Source: Nocardiopsis gilva YIM 90087
Lineage (GTDB): Bacteria; Actinomycetota; Actinomycetes; Streptosporangiales; Streptosporangiaceae
Assembly: GCF_002263495.1 (NCBI RefSeq)
Contig: NZ_CP022753.1
Location: forward strand, 4,464,001-4,528,000
Length of the DNA stretch: 64,000 nucleotides
Direction: 5' to 3'
Shown: positions 1 through 11,358 of the stretch, piece after piece
Position numbering within the stretch: position 1 is the first letter of the stretch
Layout of the letters: each line of letters opens with the position of its first letter
Translations under genes and position numbers: made by a program
The notes under the pieces: generated by a model
Seen by the model: the letters and a program-made list of their open reading frames with translations, nothing else
What the model was told of the DNA's origin: nothing
The model's database searches: none

Positions 1-1
1 C

Positions 2-325
2 GCGTGGGACGTCATGAAACAGACACTGAGCAGGGAGAACGCCACCCGGTTCGCCATCGAGGGGGCGCAGATCCCCGTCCGTGAGGACGTGGCCGAGTCC
101 GAGGAGTTCCGAACGTACAAGCCGATCTCCGAGGAGGCGGCGGACCTGGTCGACGTGACCCACTTCCGTCCCGCCTACAGCGAGTATCCGCGTATCTCGC
201 TGGCGATCCAGGAGGCCACGGAGGCGGTGATGCTGGGTGATGCAACGCCAACGGAGGCGGCCCGGGCCTACGACGAGAAGGTCGAGGAGATCGTAGGCTC
301 CGACAACACCGTTTCCGGTGCGTGA
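2..325 (+). CDS. Sugar ABC transporter substrate-binding protein, C-terminal part (truncated by window start)
   Basis: The open frame enters from the left edge, so only the last 107 residues are seen. They resemble the C-terminus of a CUT1-family extracellular solute-binding protein: a Pro/Tyr-rich segment (FRPAYSEYP) followed by a helix ending in ATPTEAARAYDEKVEEIV, the usual final helix that packs on the sugar lobe. Two CUT1 permeases follow directly, with the next GTG start (318) overlapping this stop, so it is the first visible gene of a carbohydrate import operon. The bound sugar cannot be judged from this fragment. An in-frame ATG at 14 is internal, not the start. Confidence 0.8.
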   Translation, partial: AWDVMKQTLSRENATRFAIEGAQIPVREDVAESEEFRTYKPISEEAADLVDVTHFRPAYSEYPRISLAIQEATEAVMLGDATPTEAARAYDEKVEEIVGSDNTVSGA

Positions 326-1304
326 GGCGTCATCGGGGGGAATGACGCCCGCGGCGACGCTGACGCAGACGCCGCAGTCGAGGGGGGAACGGCCGGGCAA
401 AGGCGCACGCCGCGACTCGGACCGGCGCCGGGAGCGGGACCGAGCCCTACGCCGCCTGCTGCCGCTCGTGCCCGCGCTGCTCCTGCTGCTGTCGTTCTTC
501 GCCGGGCCGATCCTGTGGACGGTATGGGCGTCCTTCACCAACGCCGCACTGACCGGCGAGAACGCGTCGCACACCGAGTTCGTCGGGTTCGAGAACTTCG
601 CGCGGCTGCTCGGTGACTCCTCGTTTTTCGACGCCACGGTGCTCACGGCCGTCTTCCTGGTGGGGTCGGGGGTCATCGGCCAGACCGTCCTCGGCCTGGC
701 CTTGGCGCTGCTCCTGTACAACCGGAGCGCCGTCGTACGGATGGCCGTCGGCGGCGTGGTGGTCGGCGCCTGGGTGGTGCCCGAGGTGGTGGCCGGGTTC
801 GTCTGGGTGGCGTTCCTGGAGCGGGAGGGCACGCTCAACGGGCTGCTGGCGGCCATCGGGGTGGCGCCGCAGAACTGGCTCTACACGGCGCCGATCCTCG
901 CGGTCATCCTGGCCAACACTTGGAAGGGGACCGCGTTCTCGATGATGACGTACTCGGCCGGACTGTCCGAGATCCCGACCGACCTGAAGGAGGCGGCGCG
1001 GGTCGACGGCGCGGGGCCGTTCCAGGTGGTGTGGCACGTGGTCCTGCCGCTACTGCGGCGCACCCTGGCCACCACGCTGCTGCTGGTGACCCTGCAGACG
1101 GTTCAGGTGTTCACGCTGATCTACGTCATGACGGCCGGCGGGCCGGGCGAGCGCAGCATGACGCTGCCGCTGCTGATGTACCGGGAGGCGCTGCGGTTCG
1201 GCGAGATCGGGTACGGCACCACGGTGGCGCTGGCGCTGCTGGTGGTGGCCGGGCTGTTCTCGGTGCTCTACGTGCGCGCCCTGCGACCGGAGGAGGTCCG
1301 GTGA
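318..1304 (+). CDS. Carbohydrate ABC transporter permease, MalF/UgpA type
   Basis: A 328-residue inner-membrane permease of the CUT1 (MalF-like) family. After a basic cytoplasmic N-terminus (about 50 residues) there are about six hydrophobic helices. The EAA loop that contacts the ATPase reads LKEAARVDGAGPFQVVWHVV near residue 220. It overlaps the binding-protein stop by 8 bp and the next permease start by 4 bp (GTGA), so the three genes are translationally coupled. The GTG at 318 has no clear Shine-Dalgarno; an in-frame ATG at 342 is an alternative. No ATPase gene is present here; these systems often share a common MsiK-type ATPase encoded elsewhere. Confidence 0.9.
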   Translation: MREASSGGMTPAATLTQTPQSRGERPGKGARRDSDRRRERDRALRRLLPLVPALLLLLSFFAGPILWTVWASFTNAALTGENASHTEFVGFENFARLLGDSSFFDATVLTAVFLVGSGVIGQTVLGLALALLLYNRSAVVRMAVGGVVVGAWVVPEVVAGFVWVAFLEREGTLNGLLAAIGVAPQNWLYTAPILAVILANTWKGTAFSMMTYSAGLSEIPTDLKEAARVDGAGPFQVVWHVVLPLLRRTLATTLLLVTLQTVQVFTLIYVMTAGGPGERSMTLPLLMYREALRFGEIGYGTTVALALLVVAGLFSVLYVRALRPEEVR

Positions 1305-2143
1305 GACGGTCGATCGCCTCGCCCTCGCGTGCGGTGGCGTCGGTGCTGGTCCACGCCGTGCTGGCGGCCCTGCTCGCGGTGTTCCTGGTGCCGCTGCTGT
1401 GGATGGTCCTGGCGGCGTTCGACTCCACGCCATCGCTGCGCGCGCGGCCGCCGACGTCGCTCACGCTGGACCACTTCGCGACGGTGCTGACGCCGCGGAC
1501 GGTGTTCGTGCCGGTGGCGAACAGCGTGCTGATCTGCGGGGGCGCGGCGCTGGTCACGGTGGTGGCCTCGCTTTTGGCCGCCTACCCGCTGTCGCGCTAC
1601 AACCTGCGATTCAAGCGTCCGCTGCTGTACGTCCTGCTGTTCGCGACGGGGCTGCCGATCACCGTGATCATGGTGCCGGTCTACGGCCTGTTCGTGCAGG
1701 CCGGGCTGCTGGACTCGCGGCTGGCCACGATGCTGTTCCTGGCCACGGCGAGCCTGCCGTTCGGGATCTGGCTGTCCAAGAACTTCCTCGACGGCATCCC
1801 CATGGAACTGGAGGAGGCGGCGTGGGTCGACGGGGCGTCGGTGTGGCAGTCGCTGCGCCTGCTGGTGCTGCCGCTGGCGGTGCCGGGGATGGCGGTCGTG
1901 GGCATCTTCACCCTGGTGCTCACCTGGGGGAACTTCTTCGTGCCGTTCATCCTGCTCAAGAGCCCCGATCGCCTTCCGGCGGCGGTGCGGATCTATCAGT
2001 TCTTCGACCAGTACGGCGGGGCGCGCTACGGCGAGCTCGCGGCGTACTCGCTGCTGTACACGCTGCCGGTGGTCGCGTTGTATCTCGCGGTGTCGCGGGC
2101 GCTCAGCGGGCGGTTCACCCTCGGCGGTGCCATGAAGGGGTGA
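1301..2143 (+). CDS. Carbohydrate ABC transporter permease, MalG type
   Basis: A 280-residue second permease of the same importer (MalG/UgpE-like). Six predicted membrane helices and a canonical EAA loop, EEAAWVDGASVWQSLRLL, lie in the second half. The GTG start at 1301 has AGGAGG at 1291-1296 (spacing 4) and overlaps the upstream stop as GTGA. The frame is open much further upstream, but that stretch lies inside the MalF-like gene. It is the last gene of the operon; the next gene is convergent. Confidence 0.9.
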   Translation: MRRSIASPSRAVASVLVHAVLAALLAVFLVPLLWMVLAAFDSTPSLRARPPTSLTLDHFATVLTPRTVFVPVANSVLICGGAALVTVVASLLAAYPLSRYNLRFKRPLLYVLLFATGLPITVIMVPVYGLFVQAGLLDSRLATMLFLATASLPFGIWLSKNFLDGIPMELEEAAWVDGASVWQSLRLLVLPLAVPGMAVVGIFTLVLTWGNFFVPFILLKSPDRLPAAVRIYQFFDQYGGARYGELAAYSLLYTLPVVALYLAVSRALSGRFTLGGAMKG

Positions 2144-2431
2144 CACGGGCGAGCGGGAGCGGGGCCGGACGCGTGGAAGAGGCGACCGGACCCGGGGGGA
2201 TTGTGGTCTCCGGCCGCCTCATCGAGTTCCCCCGCACCGAGGGGCGGGCGGGAGATCCGGTTCTCAACCTACCGACAGCACCCCCGCCGGATTGCCGCGT
2301 TTCCGCCCTGCTGTCCGACCGCGTAAGCGGATCGTGATACCAGGGCCGGAAGTGGTCACGTCGGACACCGGGGAGCATAGTGATCCCCGGGGACGGGTAC
2401 CCGCCATCCGGCCCGTCCGCCGCCTGGCGGT
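2144..2431 (+). other. Intergenic region between convergent sugar permease and trhA genes
   Basis: 288 bases separate the two stop codons. Only short self-complementary runs are visible (for example the 10-bp palindrome at 2394-2403), not a convincing long hairpin, so I cannot assign a terminator. No coding potential is supported here. Confidence 0.4.
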
Positions 2432-3184
2432 TCAGGCCGCGCTGTAGACGACGAACGAGACCGCGATGTAGTGGCAGACGTAGGCGGCGATGGTCAGCGA
2501 GTGGAAGACCTCGTGGAAGCCGAACCAGCGCGGCGCGGGGTCGGGCCGCTTGGTGGCGTAGACGACCGCGCCGATGCTGTAGAGCAGGCCGCCGGCGATG
2601 ATCAGGATCCAGGCGGCGGGGTGGGTGCCGCCGATGAGCTGCGGGAAGAAGAGCACCGCCACCCACCCGATGGCCAGATAGAGGCCCGTGGACAGCCAGC
2701 GCGGCGCGTTGGGTGTGAAGACCTTGAACAGCACCCCGGCGATGGCGCCGGTCCAGATGAGCGCGATCATCGCGGTGCGCAGTGTCCCGTCCAGGACGAG
2801 CACAACGAAGGGCGTGTAGGTTCCGGCGATGATCAGGTAGATGTTGGCGTGATCCATCCGGCGCAGCACCGCGACGGCGCGCTGGGACCACCGGCCCACG
2901 TGGTACACGGCCGACGTACTGAACAGCAGCATCGAACTGGCCGCGTAGACCGCGGCCGCGAGGCGGCCCGGCAGGGTCGGGGCCAGCGCGACGAGCACCA
3001 GGCCCGCCAGAGCCGCCACCGGGGCCGTCCCCAGGTGCAACCAGCCGCGCAGGCGGGGCTTGAGCGCGGCCAGCAGGTCGGTCTCCCGCAGGTCGGCGGG
3101 GAGGCTCGACCGGCCATCGGCCCGCTGGGCGACTGCGTCACCGCGGCGGCGTTCCGCCGCGTCACCGGACTGCTCTGCGGCCAT
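2432..3184 (-). CDS. trhA: Hemolysin III family membrane protein (TrhA/PAQR-like)
   Basis: A 250-residue integral membrane protein with about seven helices. It carries the family's conserved elements: HLGT in the first helix, SAVYHVGRW with the Ser and His of the PAQR metal site, DHANIYLIIAGTYTP, and the terminal FGFHEVFHSLT His pair. Bacterial members are implicated in membrane-fluidity or lipid homeostasis; direct haemolytic activity is not expected. I chose the ATG at 3184 because GGAG lies 8 bases upstream on the minus strand; an ATG at 3232 would add 16 polar residues without a ribosome site. It is monocistronic and faces away from ppdK. Confidence 0.88.
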   Translation of the reverse strand: MAAEQSGDAAERRRGDAVAQRADGRSSLPADLRETDLLAALKPRLRGWLHLGTAPVAALAGLVLVALAPTLPGRLAAAVYAASSMLLFSTSAVYHVGRWSQRAVAVLRRMDHANIYLIIAGTYTPFVVLVLDGTLRTAMIALIWTGAIAGVLFKVFTPNAPRWLSTGLYLAIGWVAVLFFPQLIGGTHPAAWILIIAGGLLYSIGAVVYATKRPDPAPRWFGFHEVFHSLTIAAYVCHYIAVSFVVYSAA

Positions 3185-3607
3185 CTGCTCTTCTCCGTCA
3201 TGTAGCGCTCGGGGGCGGCCGGTCAGGGGCACGCGCCGAGGGGGCGGCGCCGGGTCTCCGCCCTCACTTTACCTACGCGACCGTAAGTTACTACTCGGTC
3301 AATCTGTGGCCCTCAGCACAGTCCGGATCGGTGTTTTTTGACGGATTGGATCAAAGTTTCACACCTTGGTCCTGCTACGGTGCAACCAAGCGCATCTGAC
3401 CTGGCCTATCGCCACCTCGGTCAATCCCTTGAGGCCACTGTGACCCAGGCCATCCGTGCGTCTTTCCTGGACCATTGGTCTACACCGGTCAGGCGCCCAT
3501 GACCTGGGTAAACATCAATACATGGACGTGGTGGAAAAAAAGTCCGCGGCGGTCTGGGTACAGTCGCCGCAATTCGAGGTCGAGCGACCGAAGAGAAGGA
3601 GCATCCC
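3185..3607 (+). promoter_or_regulatory. Divergent promoter region of trhA and ppdK
   Basis: 423 bases between divergent genes, clearly richer in A and T than the surroundings (especially 3280-3380 and 3510-3545), as expected of a regulatory region. A TACAGT hexamer at 3559-3564 is a plausible -10 for ppdK, but no good -35 pairs with it. The ribosome site AAGGAG at 3596-3601 lies 6 bases before the GTG start of ppdK. Short open frames here show no family signature. Confidence 0.45.
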
Positions 3608-6286
<2,679 letters not shown>

Positions 6287-6330
6287 GCGCGGGACAGGCA
6301 CGGTCACAGCACCGGCACCGACCTGCGGAC

Positions 6331-6361
6331 GAGGGCGGGGAGCGCGACGCTCCCCGCCCTC
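6331..6361 (+). terminator. Hairpin terminator after ppdK
   Basis: A perfect 14-bp GC-rich inverted repeat (6331-6344 and 6348-6361) with a three-base loop lies 45 bases after the ppdK stop. No T-run follows, which is usual for actinobacterial terminators. Confidence 0.8.
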
Positions 6362-6546
6362 GTCCATCCCGGAACGAACGGACGTTCCTGGAATACCCGC
6401 TCGACTCCGACATCTCGGGCTTGCACCGGTACGGTGTGCACTCCGCGGTAGCCGCGGGCAGAACGGTGCGCGGCGTACCGTTCGTCATCGCCCCGACGTC
6501 GGCTATCGTCAGGCGAAATCAGGTACATCGCAGCTGGGGGTGAGAG

Positions 6547-7638
6547 GTGCGGTCGATGGGGGACGGGCGCGGCGAGGAGCCGCGCGACGAGCGGATGCGC
6601 GTCGTCGCCCAGGACGCGGAAGCCACGCGCGTGTTCACGCGCGACGACTCCGGCGCCGCCGACCTCGGCCCGACGGCCGCTGGTGGGTCCGGCGTCGCCG
6701 ACATGACCGGCGAGCGGCAGCGCTCTCCCACGGGCGCCGACCAGCCCCACGCGGGGGCGACACGGCGGTTCGCCCGGACACCCACCGGGATCGTCGCCGC
6801 AGGGGCGGAGGATCCCGGCGCGCACGGCGGGGTCATCGACACGGCGGATCACCCCGGCGGTGAGGAGGAGGCCCCTCCCCGCGCCGATACCGTCGGCGCC
6901 GAGCGGACGCGCGCGTTCACCCGGGATACCCGGGACGCACCCCCGACGGCGCCGGGGGACGACCGCACCGGCGGCACCACCGGTGGCGCGGGACGGAGCA
7001 CACGCCCAGCGCCGCGGCGCAGACGCGTGCGGATCCGCTGGATCGTCGCACTGCTGCTGGCCACCGTCCTGGCCCTGCCCCCAGGTACGTGGGTGTGGGT
7101 CTGGTACACCGCCCGCCAGGACGACCGTCCGCAGTCCGACGCCATCATCGTGCTGGGTGCCAGCCAGTACAACGGGCGCCCCTCCCCCGTCTTCGAGGCC
7201 CGCCTGCGCCACGCCGCGGACCTGTACCGGGACGGCGTCGCCCCGCAGATCGTCACCGTCGGCGGCAACCTCCCCGGCGACAACTTCACCGAGGCGGGCA
7301 GCGGTCGCAACTGGCTGGTGCAGGTGGGGGTGCCCCGAGACCGGATCGTCGCGATCGGCAAGGGCAACGACACCCTGCAGAGCATGACGGCGGTGGGGAA
7401 GGAGTTCACCGCGCAGCAGTGGTCCACCGCCGTGATCGTCACCGACCCCTGGCACACCCTGCGCTCCCGGAAGATGGCCGAGGACGTCGGTATCGACGCC
7501 AGCACCAGCCCCGCCCGCTCCGGACCGGCCGTCATCGAGCGCAAGACCCAGCTGTGGTACATCACCCGTGAGACGGCCTCGCTCTGGTACTACTGGATCT
7601 TCGACGACAGCAGCGACATCCGCGTCAACGCCGCTTGA
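6547..7638 (+). CDS. YdcF/SanA-type DUF218 membrane protein with repetitive disordered N-terminus
   Basis: A 363-residue protein. Residues 1-160 are Gly/Asp/Arg-rich and probably disordered; they contain three spaced TRxFxR motifs (27-32, 72-77, 121-126). A single membrane helix (about 164-187) is followed by an extracellular DUF218/YdcF domain: AIIVLGASQYNGRPSPVFEA, VTVGGN, and DTLQSMTAV. E. coli SanA and YdcF belong to this fold and are linked to envelope integrity, but the substrate is unknown. The GTG start (6547) has GGGGGT 5 bases upstream; ATG 6556 is an alternative. Its stop codon overlaps the start of a 104-bp tandem repeat. Confidence 0.8.
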   Translation: MRSMGDGRGEEPRDERMRVVAQDAEATRVFTRDDSGAADLGPTAAGGSGVADMTGERQRSPTGADQPHAGATRRFARTPTGIVAAGAEDPGAHGGVIDTADHPGGEEEAPPRADTVGAERTRAFTRDTRDAPPTAPGDDRTGGTTGGAGRSTRPAPRRRRVRIRWIVALLLATVLALPPGTWVWVWYTARQDDRPQSDAIIVLGASQYNGRPSPVFEARLRHAADLYRDGVAPQIVTVGGNLPGDNFTEAGSGRNWLVQVGVPRDRIVAIGKGNDTLQSMTAVGKEFTAQQWSTAVIVTDPWHTLRSRKMAEDVGIDASTSPARSGPAVIERKTQLWYITRETASLWYYWIFDDSSDIRVNAA

Positions 7639-7844
7639 GGGTGATCGAGCCTGCGGAGGCGGCGATGCCGACTGCCGTAGGCCCATGCGCACCGCCGGTG
7701 CAGCAGGCGAGGAACCCGAAAGCGGAAAACAACACCACCCGAGGGTGATCGAGCCTGCGGAAGCGGCGATGCCGACCGCCGGAGGCCCATGCGCACCGCC
7801 GGTGCAGCAGGCGAAGAACCCGAAAGCGGAAAATGGCGCCACCT
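7637..7844 (+). repeat. 104-bp tandem repeat, two copies, starting in the stop codon of the DUF218 gene
   Basis: Two head-to-tail units at 7637-7740 and 7741-7844 with an exact 104-base period. They match almost perfectly for about 93 bases and diverge at the distal end of copy 2. The first unit begins with the GA of the upstream TGA stop (7636-7638). The unit starts GAGGGTGATCGAGC and contains a short dyad (CACCG/CGGTG). A related three-copy array with the same period lies after rodA at 52757-53073. It is not CRISPR-like, because there are no spacers. Confidence 0.9.
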
Positions 7845-7956
7845 AGCGGCACCCCCTGAGCTGCTGCGGAATCCGTCGAGACCCGCCCAGCGGGCAGGGC
7901 CGGACGGGGTTGTCCATCTCACCGGGGTGCGCCCCGGTTCCGTCGCCGCCGCTGCG

Positions 7957-7968
7957 TACAGTCGGAGC
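7957..7968 (+). promoter_or_regulatory. Candidate -10 of a leaderless dgt promoter
   Basis: TACAGT at 7957-7962 stands 6 bases before the ATG at 7969, the spacing expected if transcription starts at the start codon. The only ribosome-site-like GGAG (7964-7967) is too close to work. The -35 is weak. Confidence 0.45.
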
Positions 7969-9216
7969 ATGTCGCCGATTCCCGAAGCACCCGTCGCCGG
8001 TTACAGCGGTCGCGACCGTGAACGCTGGGCGGGCGAATCCGCCAAGAGCCGGGCCCGCGGGCCGTTCGAGCGCGACCGCGCCCGCGTCCTGCACAGCTTC
8101 GCCCTGCGCAGGCTGGCCGCCAAGACCCAGGTCGTCCAGCCCGGCGCCAGCGACTTCCCGCGCACCCGCCTCACCCACTCGCTGGAGTGCGCGCAGATCG
8201 GGCGGGAACTCGGCCGGGCATTGGGCTGCGACCCCGACCTCGTGGAGGCCGCCTGCCTCGCCCATGATCTGGGCCATCCGCCCTTCGGCCACAACGGGGA
8301 GAAGGCGCTGGACGCCGCCGCGGCGGCGTGCGGCGGGTTCGAGGGCAACGCCCAGAGCATGCGCCTGCTCACCCGACTGGAGGGCAAGGTGCTGGACGAC
8401 GGCGGGCGCAGCGCCGGGCTCAACCTCACCCGGGCGACCCTCGACGCCACCCTGAAGTACCCGTGGCAGCGCGGGTGCGGCGGCACCACGCACAAGTTCA
8501 ACTGCTACCCGGACGACACCGCGGCCTTCGAGTGGATCCGCGACGGGGCACCGAGCACCCGGACCTGCTTCGAGGCCGAGGTCATGGACTGGGCCGACGA
8601 CGTCGCCTACTCCGTCCACGACCTGGAGGACGGCCTGTACGCCGGGCTGGTCCTGCTGGACGCGCTGCACTCCCCCACCGAGCGGACGCAGGTCAGCGCG
8701 ATCGCCGCCCGGCACTACTGCGACGCGGAGGTCGGAGAGCTGGACGAGGTCTTCGCCGATCTCCTGGCCGAGCCGTTCTGGCCCCGCGACTTCACCGGCG
8801 ACGTGGGCTCGCTGGCCGCACTGAAGAACCTGACCAGCGAGCTCATCGGGCGGTTCTGCCGGGCGGCCGAGCACGCCACCCGCGAGGTCTATGGGCCGGA
8901 CCCACTGACCCGCTATGCGGCCAACCTCATCGTTCCCCGCCGCACCCTGATGGAGTGCGCGCTGCTGAAGGCGGTGGCCGCGCACTACGTCATGGGGCGC
9001 TCGGAGGCCCAGGCGTACCAGGCCCGCGAACGCGAGGTGATCGCCGAGCTCGTCGCCGCCGTCCGCCTCGGCGCCCCGGACACGCTCGACCCGTCCTGCC
9101 GCGCCGACTACGAGCGCGCCAGAGACGACGCCGCGGCCCTGCGCGTGGTCATCGACCAGGTGGCCTCGCTGACCGACACCTCCGCCCGCGCCTGGCACCG
9201 GCGCCTGACCAAGTGA
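7969..9216 (+). CDS. dgt: Deoxyguanosinetriphosphate triphosphohydrolase-like protein (HD domain)
   Basis: A 415-residue cytosolic HD-domain dNTPase, expected to split dGTP (or other dNTPs) to nucleoside and triphosphate. The metal-binding HD signature is intact: His70 in RLTHSLE, His99-Asp100 in [16 protein letters not shown], and a downstream Asp in [17 protein letters not shown]. The ATG at 7969 gives the expected N-terminus ([10 protein letters not shown]); upstream open sequence is the 104-bp repeat region. In many actinobacteria dnaG follows dgt; here the next gene is convergent glyS, with a large palindrome between. Confidence 0.93.
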   Translation: MSPIPEAPVAGYSGRDRERWAGESAKSRARGPFERDRARVLHSFALRRLAAKTQVVQPGASDFPRTRLTHSLECAQIGRELGRALGCDPDLVEAACLAHDLGHPPFGHNGEKALDAAAAACGGFEGNAQSMRLLTRLEGKVLDDGGRSAGLNLTRATLDATLKYPWQRGCGGTTHKFNCYPDDTAAFEWIRDGAPSTRTCFEAEVMDWADDVAYSVHDLEDGLYAGLVLLDALHSPTERTQVSAIAARHYCDAEVGELDEVFADLLAEPFWPRDFTGDVGSLAALKNLTSELIGRFCRAAEHATREVYGPDPLTRYAANLIVPRRTLMECALLKAVAAHYVMGRSEAQAYQAREREVIAELVAAVRLGAPDTLDPSCRADYERARDDAAALRVVIDQVASLTDTSARAWHRRLTK

Positions 9217-9228
9217 GGCCTCGCCCCG

Positions 9229-9290
9229 GTTGATCTCGGGAACGTGCGCCAAATTCCGGCGATTTTTTGGCGCACTTTCCCGAGATCAAC
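9229..9290 (+). terminator. Large palindrome between convergent dgt and glyS (bidirectional terminator-like)
   Basis: A 25-bp inverted repeat (9229-9253 and 9266-9290, one mismatch) with a 12-base loop, 12 bases after the dgt stop and 57 bases after the glyS stop. Tips read GTTGATCTCGG/CCGAGATCAAC and the loop side carries GCGATTTT. Both elements recur in the 31-bp palindrome at 21971-22050, while the inner stems differ. Confidence 0.8.
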
Positions 9291-9347
9291 GGAGAACGCG
9301 GAAGAGGGGCCCGCCGCACGTTCCGGCAGGCCCCTCTATCGCGTCTG

Positions 9348-10736
9348 TCAGCAGCCGGGGAGGCGCTCCAGCAGGTACATCTCGACCTGGTCGAGGGAGA
9401 CCCGCTCCTGGGACATGGTGTCGCGCTCGCGGACGGTCACCGCGTTGTCGTCCAGGGTGTCGAAGTCGACGGTGACGCAGAACGGCGTGCCGATCTCGTC
9501 CTGGCGGCGGTAGCGGCGGCCGATGGCGCCGGCATCGTCGAACTCCACGTTCCACCGCTTGCGCAGGGCCGCCGCGAGGTCGCGCGCCTTCGGCGACAGA
9601 GCGGCGTTGCGGGACAGCGGCAGCACCGCGGCCTTGACCGGCGCCAGTCGCGGGTCGAGGCCCATGACGGCGCGCTTCTCCATCTTGCCCTTGGCGTTGG
9701 GGGCCTCGTCCTCGCGGTAGGCGTCGAGCATGAACGCCAGCATCGCGCGGTCGACACCGGCCGCCGGCTCGATGACGTAGGGGATGTAGCGCTCGTTGTT
9801 CTCCTGGTCGAAGAAGGAGAGGTCGACGCCCGAGGCCTCGGCGTGCGTCCGCAGGTCGTAGTCGGTACGGTTGGCCACACCCTCCAGCTCGCCCCACTCG
9901 CCGCCGACGAAGCCGAACCGGTACTCGACGTCCACGGTGCGCTTGGCGTAGTGCGCGAGCTTGTCCTTCGGATGCTCGAAGAGCCGCAGGTTGTCCTTGG
10001 AGACGCCCAGGTCGACGTACCACTGCAGGCGGGTGTCGATCCAGTGCTGGTGCCATTCCTCGTCGCTGCCCGGCTTGACGAAGAACTCCATCTCCATCTG
10101 CTCGAACTCGCGGGTCCGGAAGATGAAGTTGCCCGGCGTGATCTCGTTCCGGAACGACTTGCCCACCTGGCCGATGCCGAAGGGGACCTTCCGGCGCGCG
10201 CTCTGCTGCACGTTGAGGTAGTTGATGAAGATGCCCTGGGCGGTCTCCGGGCGCAGGTAGGCCAGGCCGGACTCGTCCTGCACCGGGCCGAGGTAGGTGC
10301 GCAGCAGGCCGCTGAACGTGCGCGGCTCGGTGAAGGAGCCCTTGGCGCCGCAGTTCGCGCAGGCCAGGCTGGCCAGACCGTTCTCGGGCTGCTTGCCGTG
10401 CTTGTCCTCGTAGGCCTCGAGGAGGTGGTCGGCGCGGTAGCGCTTGTGGCAGGACAGGCACTCGGTGAGCGGGTCGACGAACGCCTTGACGTGGCCCGAC
10501 GCCTCCCAGACCTCGCGGGCGAGGACGACGCTGGAGTCCAAGCCGACGACGTCGTCGCGCTCCTGCACCATCGAGCGCCACCACTGGCGCTTGATGTTGC
10601 TCTTTAGCTCAACGCCCAGGGGGCCGTAGTCCCAAGAGGCGCGCAGACCCCCGTAGATCTCGCTGGAGGGGTACACCAGACCCCGCCGCTTGGCGAGGTT
10701 GACGAGGGTGTCCATTGCCTCTGACTTGGCGGCCAT
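9348..10736 (-). CDS. glyS: Glycyl-tRNA synthetase (alpha2 type)
   Basis: A 462-residue class II aminoacyl-tRNA synthetase of the homodimeric archaeal/eukaryal type used by actinobacteria. It charges tRNA-Gly with glycine. Motifs seen: [12 protein letters not shown] and [11 protein letters not shown] near the N-terminus, a Cys-rich zinc-like insert ([15 protein letters not shown]), the motif 2 region [14 protein letters not shown] and [20 protein letters not shown], and a C-terminal anticodon-binding domain. The length is normal. It is a single gene on the minus strand with the upstream 187 bases as its promoter region. Confidence 0.97.
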   Translation of the reverse strand: MAAKSEAMDTLVNLAKRRGLVYPSSEIYGGLRASWDYGPLGVELKSNIKRQWWRSMVQERDDVVGLDSSVVLAREVWEASGHVKAFVDPLTECLSCHKRYRADHLLEAYEDKHGKQPENGLASLACANCGAKGSFTEPRTFSGLLRTYLGPVQDESGLAYLRPETAQGIFINYLNVQQSARRKVPFGIGQVGKSFRNEITPGNFIFRTREFEQMEMEFFVKPGSDEEWHQHWIDTRLQWYVDLGVSKDNLRLFEHPKDKLAHYAKRTVDVEYRFGFVGGEWGELEGVANRTDYDLRTHAEASGVDLSFFDQENNERYIPYVIEPAAGVDRAMLAFMLDAYREDEAPNAKGKMEKRAVMGLDPRLAPVKAAVLPLSRNAALSPKARDLAAALRKRWNVEFDDAGAIGRRYRRQDEIGTPFCVTVDFDTLDDNAVTVRERDTMSQERVSLDQVEMYLLERLPGC

Positions 10737-10923
10737 AAGTTCTCAGACTCTCCATCCGGCTGGCGGTCGGCGGATCGCTCAACGCGATGCTCGAAGATTG
10801 ACGATAAGCGCCCAGCTTAAGGGACCTGCGGGTACTGGCGCGCACCAAACGGCCACCCCCCGCGGGGGCGATGAGGATCGCACCAACGACAATACGCGCG
10901 AACGCGCACGGCATCGAACCGGT

Positions 10924-11223
10924 TTATCGTGGCCCCGGCGTGTGCCCGGACACCACCTCGAAGGCGGTGGGCTCGTCGTGCGCCAGGGAGAACAGCGGCA
11001 CGGCCGCCATCCGCACGTCGTAGTCGGACAGGGCCCGCCTGTAGTAGCCGGGGCCCTCCCACTCCGTGACGATGGTCCACAGCATCGGTTCGTCGGCCGC
11101 GCGGCCGATCCAGGAGTCCTTGAACCCGGGACGGCCGCCGAGAGCCGTGAGCGCGGCCGATGCGCGCGCAACGAAGTCGTCGGCTTCCCCCAGTGGCACA
11201 GTGTAACGGGTGATGACGATCAC
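10924..11223 (-). CDS. Antibiotic biosynthesis monooxygenase (ABM) domain protein
   Basis: A 99-residue single-domain protein with the ferredoxin-like ABM fold: an N-terminal strand MIVITRYTVP, a helix EADDFVARASAALTALGGRPGF, then WTIVTEWEGPGYYRRALS, which includes the conserved W/E segment. Such proteins range from quinol monooxygenases to haem-degrading enzymes; nothing here fixes the activity. The GTG start has a GAGAGGAT stretch 7-12 bases upstream. It stands between glyS and the large transferase, all on the minus strand but well spaced. Confidence 0.72.
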   Translation of the reverse strand: MIVITRYTVPLGEADDFVARASAALTALGGRPGFKDSWIGRAADEPMLWTIVTEWEGPGYYRRALSDYDVRMAAVPLFSLAHDEPTAFEVVSGHTPGPR

Positions 11224-11324
11224 GCCGCTATCCTCTCACCTCACGTGCCTCCGGTGCACCGGAGGACGACCGGTGCACCAGGGATGTCCGGGCGCGGAGG
11301 CCGACCGTCGCCGTTGCGCTCCTC

Positions 11325-11344
11325 GGCCGCCCCGGAGGGCGGCC
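11325..11344 (-). terminator. Short hairpin after the teichoic-acid-type transferase
   Basis: An 8-bp perfect stem (11325-11332/11337-11344) with a CGGA loop lies 15 bases beyond the stop at 11359. A second, 18-base palindrome (11248-11265) lies further downstream, next to the ABM gene start. Confidence 0.45.
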
Positions 11345-11358
11345 GTCACGGACGGGGG

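Noticed and set aside
920-1300. N-terminal extension of the MalG-like permease
   Set aside because: The frame is open, but it lies within the MalF-like gene; the GTG at 1301 has a strong ribosome site and gives the normal family length.
11248-11265. Regulatory operator upstream of the ABM gene (18-base palindrome)
   Set aside because: The palindrome lies near the end of the transferase and near the ABM start; without a recognised regulator or repeat of the site I cannot tell operator from terminator.
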